64,000 nt of DNA from Monocercomonoides exilis (taxonomy: Eukaryota; Preaxostyla; Oxymonadida; Polymastigidae): contig LSRY02000029.1 of the NCBI GenBank assembly GCA_001643675.2, positions 248,001 to 312,000 of the forward strand. Direction: 5' to 3'. The notes under the pieces are model-generated. The model was not told the origin of the DNA and made no database searches. It was given only the letters and a program-made list of their open reading frames with translations. This document shows, piece after piece, positions 11,106 to 24,123 of this stretch. A program made the position numbers and the translations under genes. How positions within the stretch are numbered: position 1 is the stretch's first letter; the number at the start of each line of letters is the position of its first letter.

Positions 11106-11330
11106 GGGTGATTTTTTTTGATATCATCAAAAATTCCGACGTTTGATCAAAAAATTGTTTCATTAAGTGTGGGATTGATACGAGATTTTTTATTTGAAAT
11201 TACATTAAAATAAAGTGGGTGATTTTTTTTGATATCACAAAAAATTACGAAGTTTGATCATTATAATTTTTTATTAAGGGTGGGGTTTATTAGAAAATTT
11301 TAATTAATATTTTGATAAAAATATAGTTTA
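11106..11330. repeat. Tandem pair of about 114-bp repeats starting GGGTGATTTTTTTTGATATCA
   Basis: Two imperfect direct copies start at about 11106 and 11220. Both open with GGGTGATTTTTTTTGATATC and share TTACGAAGTTTGATC-like sequence and a later ATTAAG-GTGGG block. The same opening motif occurs inverted at 34769-34788 and 40718-40737, so it is probably the end of a mobile element family. Confidence 0.6.
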
Positions 11331-11600
11331 ATATATTATCATTATTAATTATTTGTTGTTTTTAATTTGTTTCCAATTTATTTTATTACAAATATCATAA
11401 AATAAAAATAATTTCAAAAAAAAAACTCGAAAATTCAATAAACATTATAAAACATAAGTTATCTTGTTTGAGAAGCATGATAATGATTGTTTCAATACTC
11501 AATAAATCAATTTCTTAAATGAAGAATGTTAAATGATGTTATTGAAAAGAAATTTCAAAATAGATGTTGAAGATCCAAATAAATATGTTGAAAAAAACAA
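11326..11600. repeat. Diverged repeat segment similar to 34790-35060
   Basis: An AT-rich segment that shares ordered blocks with 34790-35060: AGTTTAATATATTAT, TCGAAAATTCAATAAAC and GTTAAATGATGTTATTG. This suggests an old duplication or two worn copies of one element. Short frames within are not supported as genes. Confidence 0.45.
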
Positions 11601-11779
11601 TTATCGAAAACACAAAAACAAAAATATGATTGTTATGCAGGATATTTCACAAGAAATTCACAGTTTGCAGTTTATTTCGATTTTAAAACAAATAATGCAA
11701 AAAAGAACTTTTGTTGATTTATTCGTCAAAAGAAGTGACAGATGATAATAAAAAAAAAATCACTATTTAAAAAATTGAA

Positions 11780-12433
11780 CAATACAATTTGTGAATTTTC
11801 ATTTTTTGCGCCAAAAATGCTTCCATTAAACGAAAATCTTCACTTGCACTTTTTCATCTTTCTCTATCTCTGTCTTCCATCCTCTTCCTCGTCTTTTAAA
11901 TACATTTGGATGTCTTCCTCCTCAGATGCTCTGCTGTTGTCACCTTTCTCAACACCTGCATCACCACCCACTGCCACTTCTCCTTCACTCCTCATTCGCA
12001 TCTGCTCACTCTTCCCTCTTCTCCTTCCTCGATGGGTCCCTCGCTGTGTTCTCCTCCCTCTTTTCCTCTCCAAAACATCCTTTCCACTTCAGCTCAATGC
12101 TCATTTGTGCTTGCAAAGTTACCCTTCGCCTCTCCAGGATATCTGTCCATTCCCTCCACCTCACCTGCCCTGCTATTCGTGCTCTCCCCGCTTCCTCCCT
12201 CTTCCTCTCCCACTCCAACCTCTCCACCCTACATCCTGCCTAGCCTCTGCTGGTTTTTCAATAATAGCATCAGCTTCTTCGTTGAGCATCTCATCACCAC
12301 TATTTATCCACTGAATGATTCAGCGTGTTATTTTCATCTTTCTGTTTTAAATAAGTCAACAAGCTTCTTCAGCATGATGTTCTCCTTCTTCACTACCATT
12401 TCTTTCGACCAGTTCAGAGGCGAACAACTGTGA
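11780..12433. other. GC-richer coding-like remnant, strand uncertain
   Basis: The base composition rises to that of exons. Plus frames read as low-information Ser/Pro/Leu. The minus strand (about 12227-11864) gives charged text such as REWTDILERRR and a Glu/Arg-rich coil, more typical of real protein. No start, stop or splice model holds it together. It may be a distal exon of the gene at 13456-16133 or a relic. Confidence 0.35.
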
Positions 12434-12449
12434 ACATATCGACAGCTGC

Positions 12450-12714
12450 TTGTTCACCTGCAACAGATCAGCCTGTCCCGAATGTCGCCTTTGCCTGCAG
12501 CATCATCATCAGCTCTGACTTTTGTGAGATTAACATTGCCTCGCTTTGACAAAGCGACTGCGCACTCTCTGGCACTTCCAAGTGGCTTCCCAACCATCGA
12601 TTAGCTCTCCGAAGCATCGCATCTTACATCCCTTCCCTGCTGTTTGTTGCTGTGCTTAAGGACACCCATGAAAAAGAAGCAGCAGACGGAATGATTCAGA
12701 TAAATAACAATTGA
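12450..12714 (+). pseudogene. Short protein-coding relic
   Basis: One plus frame reads VPNVAFACSIIISSDF ... LALRSIASYIPSLLFVAVL and ends at TGA 12712-12714, interrupted by TGA at 12547-12549. Codon texture is protein-like but the family is not recognised. Confidence 0.4.
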
Positions 12715-13455
12715 TTATTTCTCCGTTTTAGCGTTCTTTTACTGCTCGTTGAAGTCTTCTCTTCCAACTTTTCTCCTTTTCCATATTATCCTTTTTTCTT
12801 TTAAAATCTCTTCAATTTTTTTAAATCCAAATTCCATTCATAATATTCTGTTTTTAATAAATTTATCTTTCTCTTTATCTTCATTCTCTTCATTCACCAA
12901 ATAATTTTCTTTTCATTTTTTGAAGAAGATGATTTCTTCATAAATACTATTCTTTTTTTTTCCGCTGTTATTCCTTATGAAGATGTAAAAAATGAAGAAA
13001 TACGATAAGAAGAAGAAGATGATGATGATGACTACGATGATTAATCAGATGGTAGCTGTAACAAAAGCAGAGCAAGGAGGACAGTTGCAGGTGAAGATGA
13101 AAGAATATCCTTTGAAAAAAGAAAGAATTTTGAAAAAAATAGACTTCGCATCGTAGAATTCTCAGGAATTGCTCCAGATGGGGGAGAAAAGAAAAAGTGA
13201 AAGATACCCGTTCACGACTCTGAAGTGGGAGAGAGAGATTCGAAGGAAAAGGGAGGAAAACTAAGGATGGAGAATTTTTTGATGTGAATGACGGAGAAGA
13301 GGGAAAAGGAGAGGGAGATTGCGAAAGAGAAGAGAGAGGTAACTGAGAGGAGGTGACGCTTGTCTGAAGCTGATGTGGAAGAATTGCTGAGAATTAGTCT
13401 TTCTTTATCTGATAGGGAAGTTCTCCTCTTCTTCCACTTGCTGTTCCTTATGCAT
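12715..13455. other. Gene-poor stretch
   Basis: AT-rich at first (12,715-13,010), then purine-rich plus-strand sequence (13,010-13,450) with GATGATGAT and GAAGAAG runs. I see no supported gene. The right half could be 3' untranslated DNA of the minus-strand gene that follows. Confidence 0.4.
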
Positions 13456-16133
13456 TTATCGCATGCCAACAGAAGTTGTATTGGCTTCATCAGCAGCAGA
13501 ATTTGAAGATCCACTCAGGTCCAGTGCATCTGTTGTTATATTCGGTGCCAATGAAGTTGACTGAGACTCAGATGTTTGCTGGACAGAAGCAAAAGCGGAA
13601 GGTGTGGCTTGTGCGAATGCAGCGCCAACAACCTCCAATCGCTGGATGAGAGAGGCAGAAATGAACATCGAAGGAGAAGAAGAAGGTTTCTGGACATGGT
13701 GTGTCTCGAATATGGCTGATATTTTGTGGAGCAAGTCCTTCTTCACCATCAGCCTGTGAGCAGCGGTTGCAACAGCAGTGAGTGCAGTGCGCGTGGCCAG
13801 CAGACAAAGCAGCAGGCGATTGGACAACGCGGCAGAAGGTCCGAGGGGCTGCGTGGAGAATGAGATGATGGCAGGTGTTGTGATGGAGGATGATGTGGAC
13901 TGAGAATTTTCAAAGAAGTGACGAAGGAGGTGAATAAAGAAGGGATGGAGAACACGGAAGATGAAGTGAAAGACACTGAAAGCATCTTTGAAAGCAGAGT
14001 GCGGACGATAGAAGTGAGTGGATGAGAAAGATGGAGAGGACACACGTTGACAAGAAGCGCTCATGAAAACTCGAGAGAAGAAGGCAGAATCGAATGCTGC
14101 TCCCCTTTCTGTGGATACTCAATGCACAGCGGAACAACCTGAAAAGATGGATTTGTCAGTTCGAGCAGAGTTTCTCCGATGGATGGGACATATGTAGTTC
14201 TTTGAGGAGGAACTAAAATTGTATTTTCTGAGGCAGACAGCATAAGTTGTTGGTCTTCGAAAAAGACAGACGAAGCAAACAAAAGCGGGTCAAGCAGAAT
14301 ATTCGCATTGATTGCATATGACTCTCTTTCCACTGCATTCAAAGAGAAATTATTTTCATCATTCTTTCTATTGATCTTGTTCTGCACATCAGGAATAGTG
14401 CTGAAGATTCCCCTCTCTTCTCAGAACAGCTCAACTGTGCCTCTTGCCTCGTCCCCTCCTTCAACAGCTGTCCTTCCTTCTCCTCTCCACACATTCATCT
14501 CCTTTCTCATGTTCTCCACCAGTTGCATATCTCTCACAGTATCTTCTCCTCCCAAGCTGAACAGCCTCGTTCCACACAACAGGCTCAGAAACGAGTTCGC
14601 ATCATTTGCCAATACTTTCCCTGTTTCACCAGCATGCGAAGAAGGAATGGTTGTGAACTTTGGAGCTGAGGTGGCCAAAGCTGGTTGAAAAGATGAGACA
14701 GCGCGTTTCCGAGTGAGTGGAGCAAAGCAGCGCCTTCATTCTTCCCAACCTGCTGCATCGACCACAAAACAGTTTCTCCAGCCCTGTCTTCAGTCTGCAT
14801 TTCCTCCCAAACAGAATGATAATCCCAAAGTCATCCACTCCTCCACCATCACTTCCATTGGCATTGATATTTGCATAACCTGTCTGGTTAGACAGACTTG
14901 CAGAAGAAGAAGCTATCGCAAACCCGTTTTCCGCAGCTGCTCTGAGATGTTCCTGCAATTCTCTGCGGAGTGCTGCTCTGATGGCAGACAAGACAAGATT
15001 CCTTCGTAACACAGAAACAGCCGCCAAGCTGTGGTTGATGTGTCTTCTGCGCGGGCTCTGCAGCGCTTCTCTGCTGCCGTCTGAGCCAATTGTGTTCTTG
15101 TATTCTTCTTTCTCTCCATTTTCCTTTGTGGACTTGGGTGAAGGAAAGGTAAACTGCAGAGGGGTCGAACTGAGCTCTCCGCTGGAGATGGTTGAGATGT
15201 GTGAGAAAGTGACATGCGACTTCTTCTGATTTCTCTTTTTGGATTCAGATGAAAGCGTCTTTCGCTGCTTGGGAGTGAAGCGCAAGGCATGGAGTGTGTA
15301 TGAGTCTTCTTTTCTTTCCGCTGCCTTGTCTGCTTTATTGGCATTTAATGCGTCAGCAGATTGTGTTAAATCCAAACTGTCTTCATCATCACTAACGTCA
15401 CTATCATCGCTATCGTCATTATCTTCGTCTTCACAATCTTCTTTTGCTTTTTCAGTGTCAGCTGCACCTTCTCCGTTCACTCACTCTTTCATCTCTTCAT
15501 CTCGAACAAATAGAACATGTTCTTCCCTTTCCCTCTCGGCCAGATCTTTCTTTTGAGCGTCTTTGCCTTGATTTCCTCTTCCTGAACGAGATTTGAAGGC
15601 AGCAGAAGGAAGACTGGCTTGATTAGAGGAATAATACTTCCATGTGTCAGCTTCAGTATGTTCTTCTTCTTCTTCGTAAGTGCCTCCTTCTTCTGCCTCT
15701 CTTTCATCTCAGCTGCATTAAATGTTGCTTCAACTCAGCTGTTTTCTCTCATTTTTGCCGAGTTGCATGTGTTCGAGGTGTCATATTCAAAAACAGATCT
15801 GCTCTTTTCCAGTGTCTGCCGAATGGACCGTGTACTTGTCAAAAATATCTTTGCACTGAGAATCCTGTCTTACTCCATGTCTTCATCTTCTTCCTCCTCC
15901 TCATCCTCATCAAAAACTTCCTCGTCATCTTCATTTCCATCAATGTTTCTGTCACTTCTTCCACTTGTCTCACTCGTGTCAGACACAGAAGAGTCAAATG
16001 TGATGCTGCAATCTACCACATGTAGCAGCTCCAGCTCTCTCGAAAGCATCTCACTCAGTACATCATACGAACTCATCGTCGGACTTGTCTTTGATAGGAA
16101 TGCTTTTCCTTTCGCTTTTCCTTTCCCTTTCAC
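13456..16133 (-). CDS. Unrecognised multi-exon gene (structure unresolved, may be decaying)
   Basis: Protein-like frames follow one another on the minus strand and switch frame at plausible short introns. Examples are a phase-0 intron from GTTGAGCTG to GATGTGCAG (about 14378-14431) and candidate GT..AG junctions near 14790 and 14850. Pieces include an acidic start region (SSYDVLSEMLSRELEL, then Asp/Glu runs, 16133-15870), a basic segment (15707-15489), and a region with SLAAVSVLRRNLVLSAIRAAL (within 14626-15480). The C-terminal helical part (14387-13456) has NRLLLCLLATRTALTAVAT. TGA codons at 15481-15483 and 15735-15737 and a frame change near 14061 are not explained by clear introns, so partial decay is possible. 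No family is recognised. Confidence 0.42.
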
Positions 16134-16316
16134 GCTCGCTTTCTATCTCCGCTTTGCTCCTCTTTGTCTTCCAAACTCCTATTCATCTGGAAGAAGCTCT
16201 TTAAACGCATAAATTATTCTTCCCTTCTCTTTCTCTTTCTCCTTTTCCTTTTCTCTCTCCTTTTCCTTTTCCTTCTCCTTCTCTTTGTTTCAAAACTATC
16301 CTCTTGCTCGCCAATG

Positions 16317-19300
16317 TTACAACAGTTGATTCCAAACGCCTCGTATTCTGCGCTGTTGCATTTGCATTTGCACATCCTTCACTCTTCTTCCCCTGCTGCT
16401 TCCACCCATCTTGTTTGTCAGTCCCAGCACTTCTGATTTGAACTCGGGTGGAGCAATTCTTGAGCCTGTGTGCGTCTTCATTCGAACTGTTCGCTTGAAG
16501 GCAGCAAGCGCTTTTCTCCCGCCGCTTCTTTTGAGTGCTCTTCCAAATGCAGTTGATGGAATGCTCAGCAGTGAAACAGAAGAAGAAGAAGAAGATGATG
16601 AAGAGGGATTCTTGGCTTGAGCATTAGATATAGGGAAAGAGGCAGTTGGAAAGCCAGCACTTGACGATGCAGAGGTGGAAGAAGAAGCAGAAGAAGCAGA
16701 AGAAGCAGAAGAAGAAGAAGACTGAAGATTGAGTGAATTTGAGCTTCCTTCTTCCTCTTTTGTGTAAGTTTGTTGTTCTTCACTGACTTTGTTTGAATCA
16801 CTCACTGTGTTGTTAACATCTTCATTGTCATTTACATTTTCATTTCCTTCTTTCTTCTTCTCATTCTCTTCTTCCTCTTCTTCTTTCTTCCCTTCCTTTG
16901 CAGACTCTCCGTCTTCACTCAGAAATCCAAGTGAGTCACTTTCATCCATCTTGTCTCTATCTGATGACACACCTTCACTTACACCTTCACCATTGCTATC
17001 CATTCCATTTCCTCCTCTTTCTTCTCTCTCCTCTCTCTCTTCTCCTTCTTCCCTCGCCTCTCTCGCTGCAAACAATGAATTCTCTTTCCCAATCGTCTTC
17101 TTCCCTCTTTTTGGCTTTCCCCTGTGTGGCTTTCGGAAGTCGAGGTCTAACATCTTCGGTGCATGCACTTGCCTTTTCCCTTCGACGATGTCTGAGGCAG
17201 ACAGCTGATGGCGAAGGGGAGATGAGGGATGAGGGGGCAGAGGGGAACTGGGGGTGGAGGAAGGATAGGGTGAAGATGAGGGAGAAGAGGAAGGAGAAGG
17301 AGAAGGAGAAGGAGAAGGAGAAGGAGAGGAAGAGGAAGAGGAAGAGGAAGAAGATGGAATGCCCTTTCTTCTCTTTGAAGGAGAACGGGGAGAAGGCAAT
17401 TGCTTTGATGGAATGGATGATGAAGTTGCAGGAGGAAAAGAAGTATTTGAAGCAGCAGAAGCAGCAGAAGAAGAAGTTATTGAAGATGACATCACAGTTG
17501 ATGCTTCTGATGAAGGAGCAGAAGCATCTGATGTCATTTCTGTTGAATTTGTTGGTGTTATTTTTCCCTTGTCTCCGTCCTCACCGATCATGTCTTCTTC
17601 TCTTTTCACAACATCTCCTTTGCTTATCTCAATCATCTCTTTCTTCATCTGCTTCACTGTTTGAGACAGAACACTCGGCGCTTCATTCAACTGAGCCATT
17701 CCCATTCCACTTCCACTTCCACTTCCACCACCACTTCTCTCTCTCTCTCTCTCTCTTTCTCTTTCTCTTTCTTTCTCTCTCTCTTTCTCCATTTTCACCT
17801 CATCATTGGCACTTCTCAGCAAGTTGTTGATGTTCATCTTTTGTGTCTGTGTCTGTGGCTGTGTCTGTGTGCGAGTGAGAGGGCTAAGTGGAGGATGTGC
17901 TTGATGCTTGCTGGAGCGCCTGGAGTGTGAGGGAACAATGGAAAGACGAGAATTCAAAGAGGATTTGCCCAAAAGACGAGAGGCGGTGGAAGAAAGAGAG
18001 GAGAAATGAGAAGAAGAAGAAGAAGTTAAAGAAGAGGAAGATAAACGAGAACGAAAAGAAACAGAAGAAGTTGAAGAAGAAGCAGAAGAAGATGATGAAC
18101 CAGGAGGAGGCATCAGCTGAGGGTGAGGAATGTTCCTCTGCTTCATTCCGTTGTAATAATTGGTCGATGGATGTGAAAGAGGCACAAGTGCTGTTGAATT
18201 CTCATGAGAAGAAGAAGATGATGATGAAGAGGAAGAAGAGGAAGCAGAAGAGGAGGAGGAAGAAGAAGAAGAAGAAGAACGCAAAGATTTCGGAATGACC
18301 TGCATATTTCTGAGTGCGCCTTTTGGAGCTGACTTCTCTTTGTCCTTCACTCGCTGCTGTTCAGCCACGTAATTCGCTCTCTGCTTTTCGAAATCTCTCA
18401 GCTCTGCCTCAAACGCAGCTGATATGCCGTCCAATTCACGATGGAGCTCAGGAATGAAGAGAGTGTTGATGTAATGGGCAACGAAACGGGGCTGGAGGAA
18501 AAGAGGGAGGGAAGAGAAATGGAAAGAGGAGGAGGAGGAAGAAGAGGAGGAGGAAGAAGAAGATGATGATGAATGATGTTGGTGATTTATTTGATTGGAA
18601 TGTTCAGATGAAGTGGAAGATGATGTGACAGACGGAAGAAGAGGAGAAGAAGCAAGAGATGCTGTTGGAATTCCAAAAGAAGAGGAAGAAGAGGAAGAGG
18701 AAGAAGGAGAGGAAGGAAAAGAGGAAGAAGAGAACGAAGAAGAAGACATTGAAGGAGTGAGAGATGGAGAAGAAGGCGGAGAATATGTTGGAGTCAGAGG
18801 AGGAGTGGCAGAGCCAACAGAAACAGCACTTTTGTTAGCTTTTTCAGAACTGTCAGTTGCATTTTGATTGAATCGATTCGATTCCAATGTGTTTGTGACA
18901 GAAGGGAAGCATCTGCAGTATGTGGAGATGATCTGTGACAGCGTCAGAATGGATGGATTTGTCTTTTTTGTGCTTTTATTCGCTTTTTTGTTGTTTTCTC
19001 TGAAACCTGCTTCATTGCTGACACGATTGATGTTGCTATTCATCAGAGAATCAGATGAACTCACTCCATTTCCACTGAAAATTGTATTGTTCTGATTCAA
19101 CATTGTCATCATCTTCTGTTTCTTCTCCATCTCCTTCTTTTCCTTCTTCTTCTGCTTCATCAGCTCAGCCACTGAACTCTTTGATGGATCCACTGCACGG
19201 ACACTGCTCAGAAATGCACGTGGCTGCAGAATCCTGTCTGTTGTCAGCCCAACAAGCGAATACCTCACAAACGCCTCACACCACTGCGAAAACACAACAC

Positions 19301-22300
19301 CGTTCGAAAGCAGCTGCGAATTCCGCATCTCCTTCCGCTGCTGCTGCCTCTTCTTCAGCAGATCCTTCCTCTCTTCTTTCTCTTTCTCTCCCTCACACAG
19401 CTGATACACCCATCTTGGTGTGTCTTTGTTGTTTGCGATAATCACATCATCTCCTTCTTCCTTCTCCATCAGTTCATCAACATCATCCACCTCTTGCTCA
19501 AACAATGTAGACAGCACTGTCTGTGCGAAGATGGCAGCGACGACGTAGACACACCCCACAAACAGCGTGCGGAGCGACTGATTTGGCAGCAGCACGAGCG
19601 AATGCGCAGAAGACACACACAACACAAACAGCCTCCAGATGGCAGTGAGCTCAGCACCAGACAAGCCGAGGGAGGCAGCCAGGACGAAGGCGCGAGAGGA
19701 GAAGAGGCGGGTCACTTTGAGCACAACAAAGTCGACAGAGTGGAAGACGAAGGCAGAATGAGAGGAGGAGGCGATGCTTTCGGCACGGCGAAGTAGAATA
19801 GAAACACTCTTGTCAATTGTGTTGGGGTTGGTGCTGGAAGGAGGAGAGGTTGTATGATTGGTGGAGTGTTTTGTGGAAGAAGAAGAAGATAATTACAATG
19901 ATGGATTCTTGCGCGCTTCAGAAGGTAATATTATTATTCCAAAGCCCAGCGTTGGGAAATCCGGATTATTTGCCAATTCTCTGTAAGTGACATTTTCATG
20001 AGCCAACCATTCAATTCCTTTTGTTTTGTTCCACTCCAAACACTTTGCAGCTGCTGGGAACATCCTCCGCACTTTTGGGATGTCATTACCAATTTGTGCA
20101 ATCAGCGCCTTCTGTCTAAGCACAGCATATGTGCTGCTCTTCATCATCCGCTCGGCCTCTGCCTGCAACGCCTCCTTCTCCTCTTTCGCTTTCATCTCGC
20201 TCTTCCTCCTCTTCCTCTCTTCTTCTGCTTTCTCTGCTGCTCGCACTGCCCTCAGCTGCTTCAATCGTTCTTTCTTGCTTCTTCTCAACTCCATCAGTTC
20301 TCTCTCTTCTTCGTTGAATTCCATTTTGATGCGCTTCTTCGTCTTCTTCATTGAATCAGCCAGATATGCTTCAATCAGACACAGCAGCTCTTCATCTGAG
20401 CGCTGAGAGAGAATGGCATAGATCGAAGTGGAGGGCGTTGGAAGACTTGAGGTGTGAGAGAGAACAAATGAAGAAGAAGAAGAAGAAGAAGAAGGCAAAA
20501 TAGATTTAGTTGGCTGAGGAAGATTGCGAGAAGATGAAATGGTCGTGATTTCTGCTGATTTCTTTGACAGTATTTCAGACAGAGATTTGCTGAGTGAGTG
20601 GATGAAGCGATTATTTGGGGGCATGTCAGCATCAGAGTCAGAAGGAGAAGAAGGAGAAGAGGCAGCAGAAGGAAGAGAAGGGACAGAAGGGAGAGTGGAG
20701 ATTGGGGAGATAGGCAAGATGGATGAGACAGGAGTAATAGAAGAGGAAGAGACAGAAGAAGAAGAAGGAAAAAAGGAAGTTGAAGGAGAAATGGTAGAAG
20801 GTACAGAAGGAGTGAAGGAAGGAGTGAAAGAGACAGAATATGAAGATGAGAGCATTGGGCGAGAAGAAGAAATAGAAGCAGAAGCAGAATAAACAGCTGA
20901 ATGCGCAGAGAGAAGCATGTTTCCTTCTTTCTTCACAGGCGACGAAGGCGGAGTGAAGATTGAGTACAGCTGCTCTTCGTATTCCAACGGCGCTGGGATG
21001 TGCTCTTTGCAGAAGCCGGCTCGTCTGTCAGAGGCAGCAAGAGATCTTGTTCGGATGCTGCTTGAAGAAGGAGAGGAGAGAGAAGGGAGAGGAGAGAGAG
21101 AAGAAAAGGAGGAAAGGGATGAAAGAGAAGGAGAAGAAGAATTAAGAGATAAAAGAGGAACTTGAGCAGACAGTGTTAGTTGAGATGGATGAGATGAGTG
21201 GGGAAGATGAGGAAGATATGTTGAATGGGAAGAGGAAAGAGGAAGAGAAACAGAGGGAGACAGAGAAGGAGATAAAGAAGCAGCATAACTGCCATTCTCA
21301 CTCATATTCTCATTCACATTGAAACTTCCATTGCTATTGTCATTGACACTTCCACTTTCATTCACACTTGCTGTGTCAATTGTATCTGCTGTTGCATTCC
21401 CAACAGAAGATTGTCTTTCCTCTTCCACCTCCATCTGCCCATTACCCTCATTTGATGTCTCATTTGAAGCAGACTCATCAGAAGGTGGAAGCTCAAATCT
21501 GACAGTTGGAGTAAAACTGTTCATCTGCTGCTGCTGCTGTTGCTGTTGACTCATCTGCTGGTTCATCCTCATTTGCTGCTGCTGTTGTTGAAGTAGCTCT
21601 TTCTCCAGTTGCTCATTCTGAAGAGTGCGAAGATGGCGCAACACACGGCTCGACAGCAGGCGAAGGTTCGAATCCTTCTTGAGGCGCTTGATCTTCTTGG
21701 CAGAACTTAACTTCTGGAAGGAGGTGGAGTTGGACAAGGGAGAAAGAGAAGAAGGTGGAAGAGAAGAAGAAGATGATGATGAAGATGACGACGACGAAGA
21801 AGAAGAGGAGGAGGAAGAAGATGATGATAAAGAAGAGAAAGGAGAAGGTGAAATGGATGGTGATGGAGCAGATGAAGTGTGTGTTGAAAGAGGCGAGCGA
21901 GGAAGATTGGCTGTGCGCAGACGAGGATGAATACGAGAGTCTGCTGTTTTGTTCTTTGAGAGCTGAAATGAGTCTGGTCTGAGTGTTGGAGACAGCAAAG
22001 GAGGAGGAGAAGGAGGAGAAGCTGAAACTGAGGAAGAAGGAGAAGCAGCAGAAGCAGAAGAAGCAGAAGAAGCAGAAGAAGCAGAAGAAGCAGAAAAAGA
22101 GGAGGAAAATAAAGACGAAAATTATGATAACGAAGAGGGAGATAAGGAAGATAATTTAGTGGATGTGTTATTTGGAAAAGTGGCTTATGATTAATATGAG
22201 GAAGAAAACGATGAAGAGGAGGAATGTGAAATGGAACAATCTTTCGATAAATGGGGGGAAGTTTGAGATGATGATGAAAGCATTGAAGTCGTGCGACTGA

Positions 22301-22307
22301 ACTTCAT
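16317..22307 (-). CDS. Serine-rich protein with weak retinoblastoma pocket B-box resemblance
   Basis: Two long frames (701 and about 1,155 codons) join if the 63-nt intron 19834-19896 (GTAATT...CCTTCCAG) is removed, which also removes the only separating TAA. A start is less certain: ATG at 22305-22307 followed by an intron 22028-22237 (GTTCCATT...CCTCAG) gives a complete model, join of 16317..19833, 19897..22027 and 22238..22307. The first half is Ser/Gln-rich with a charged coiled coil (ERELMELRRSKKERLKQL). After the second junction the segments VLKVTRLFSSRAFVLAASL, ELTAIWRLFVLC, LSQIISTYCRCFPS and FVAHYINTLFIPELHREL follow the order seen in RB-family B boxes. No A box is visible. Many Ser, acidic and Pro runs follow. 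The RB link is a hypothesis, but coding status is strong. Confidence 0.55.
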
Positions 22308-22930
22308 TCAAGCAAAAAAATGAAGCAATGTTCGCACATTCCTCTGATGTTGAAAACATACCACCGAAAAGGGAATAGGCGAGAATGGGAAGACGAATGA
22401 GATGAATGGAAGGACGAGAGGGGAAAGGAAAAAGATTTTTGAGAAAAAGCATTAGCAGCAGCAGAAGAAAAAGATGATGATGAAAAAGAAAAAGAAGAAG
22501 AAGAAGATGGTTGAGGAATACTACTGGAGGCGATGTTGGTGGAATCTGTGTCATTTCCTGTGATTTTGGAATCAATCGCACTGAAGGTGAGTGCTTGAAG
22601 AGGAACAAATGTTGAGGTGAGGAGGGTGAGAGAGGCGTCTTGGAGGAGGGAAATGAAGCCAGTGAGGGCATACTCGATGGTGGCACATGGGGTCTGTTTG
22701 GGTCTGCCACAGACATCAGCATCAGTTCCACCATTTGAGACTATTTTGTTCTGGGCAATGAGGGGGAGCCAGCCATTGAAAGTTTCATTATCAGCAGTTC
22801 CTTGATTCCACACTCTTTTAGTTTGAGTTGTTGAACCACAATTCTCAAATGGGGATTGGGTTATGCTGCTTCCACTGAAGAACACATCATTTCCTCTGCC
22901 ATTTACAGAAGTGCTTCCAACGAAGAAGTT
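22304..22930 (-). pseudogene. Fragment of a beta-helix surface-protein gene
   Basis: The minus frame contains GNDVFFSGSSI, then WLPLIAQNKIVSNGGTDADVCG and PCATIEYAL. The Cys-Gly ... Pro-Cys-x-(S/T)-(I/L) ... AL pattern recurs in the beta-helix repeats of the large protein at 44508-52340 (for example GACSSLNVGV). The frame then runs into serine low complexity and stops at 22304-22306. No start, signal peptide or membrane segment is present, so this looks like a truncated relic next to the 5' end of the serine-rich gene. Confidence 0.55.
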
Positions 22931-23489
22931 GATTTTTTATTCATTCACTTTTTGAATATGCTAATTAGCTGATGCGAATCTATTTTCAAATGGTTTTGCT
23001 CCTGTTTCTTTTCTCTTTGCTATGATTTCATTCAGAAAATATATTTCCTTCTGATTCTTCTGAACTCTATTGTCATGTTCTCTTTCTTCATCTTCATCCA
23101 ACAAAAATTAAACTTCATTTCAAGTGAACTGTTAATTCTCCAAAAATCTTTTTTAATTAAAAAAGAAATTCATTTCTTCATTATTTAGTTAATTTGCTTT
23201 CATCTTTTTTTCTCCATCTTCAATGCACGCTGTGTCACGATAAATAGCTATCAATATACGATAAACATGAAAAATAAAATCCAAAAGTCAGATGAATAAA
23301 TTTATAAATAAATTTTAAAAATCAATGAAGATAAGTTCAGAGTATATTCAAAGAAATAATAAGTCAAAATAGAGAATCAAAAAAAAGATAGATTGAATTA
23401 ATAATAATGGAGAAAAAACCAATTAACCATGATGAAATAAAAAATAAAGTCAAAGAAATACTCATTAAAATAGAATCACTTACAAACAT
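22931..23489. other. AT-rich flank left of the large transposon
   Basis: No gene seen. This is host or older repeat DNA just outside the left inverted repeat. Confidence 0.5.
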
Positions 23490-24096
23490 ATTTCTGAAAG
23501 ATGAATTATTATTCTTTCATTTTCACTGATATTCCATCTCGGGCTGACAAATTATTTATGAAAAAAATCGTATTGGTTGCTATTATTGCAGCTTTTTTAA
23601 TAGAAATAAAATGAGAATATGGTTCAAACACATTAATTGCTTTGCGCTTTGCTCACAAAAATATCCACATGAAAATTAATGCATATTTATTTTTGACACA
23701 ATAAAATACAAAAAAATTATAAATACGTTCCATTTTCCTGAAAATATGTGAAATTAAAAATCTCGATCACAAAAGTGGTCACTAATTTTTCTTCGGATTT
23801 TGCAACAAACAGACATTAAAAGATGTGGGGAAGCTGTCTGCGTGGAAATCTGAGAAAAAATTAGTGACCACTTTTGTGATCGCCAGTCATTTCAATTTTC
23901 AGTTTTATAATAGTTCCGATCGTTCAACGGATCGAATCTGATGAGAACCTTAATAAAAGTGTTTTTCTAAATGACTGGCGATCACAAAAGTGGTCACTAA
24001 TTTTTTCTCAGATTTCCACGCAGACAGCTTCCCCACATCTTTTAATGTCTGTTTGTTGCAAAATCCGAAGAAAAATTAGTGACCTCTTTTGTGATC
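23490..24096. repeat. Left 607-bp inverted repeat of the transposon
   Basis: The outer 275 bp are AT-rich. The inner part holds two 117-bp units (23765-23881 and 23980-24096) facing each other across a 98-bp spacer. Each unit starts GATCACAAAAGTGGTCACTA and ends with its reverse complement, so a single arm has four copies of the 26-bp end motif. The last copy carries one variant base (GACCTC for GACCAC), shared with the other arm. On this side the palindrome extends 28 bp further inward (to about 24123). Confidence 0.93.
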
Positions 24097-24123
24097 GAGA
24101 TTTTTAATTTCACATATTTTCAG

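Noticed and set aside
16317-22307. TAA/TAG read as glutamine (as in the oxymonad Streblomastix), since several serine-rich frames continue past TAA
   Set aside because: NOL6 and MCM8 together have more than 3,300 codons without one in-frame TAA or TAG, and NOL6 ends at TAA exactly where its family ends. The TAA at 19893-19895 is removed by a good 63-nt intron.
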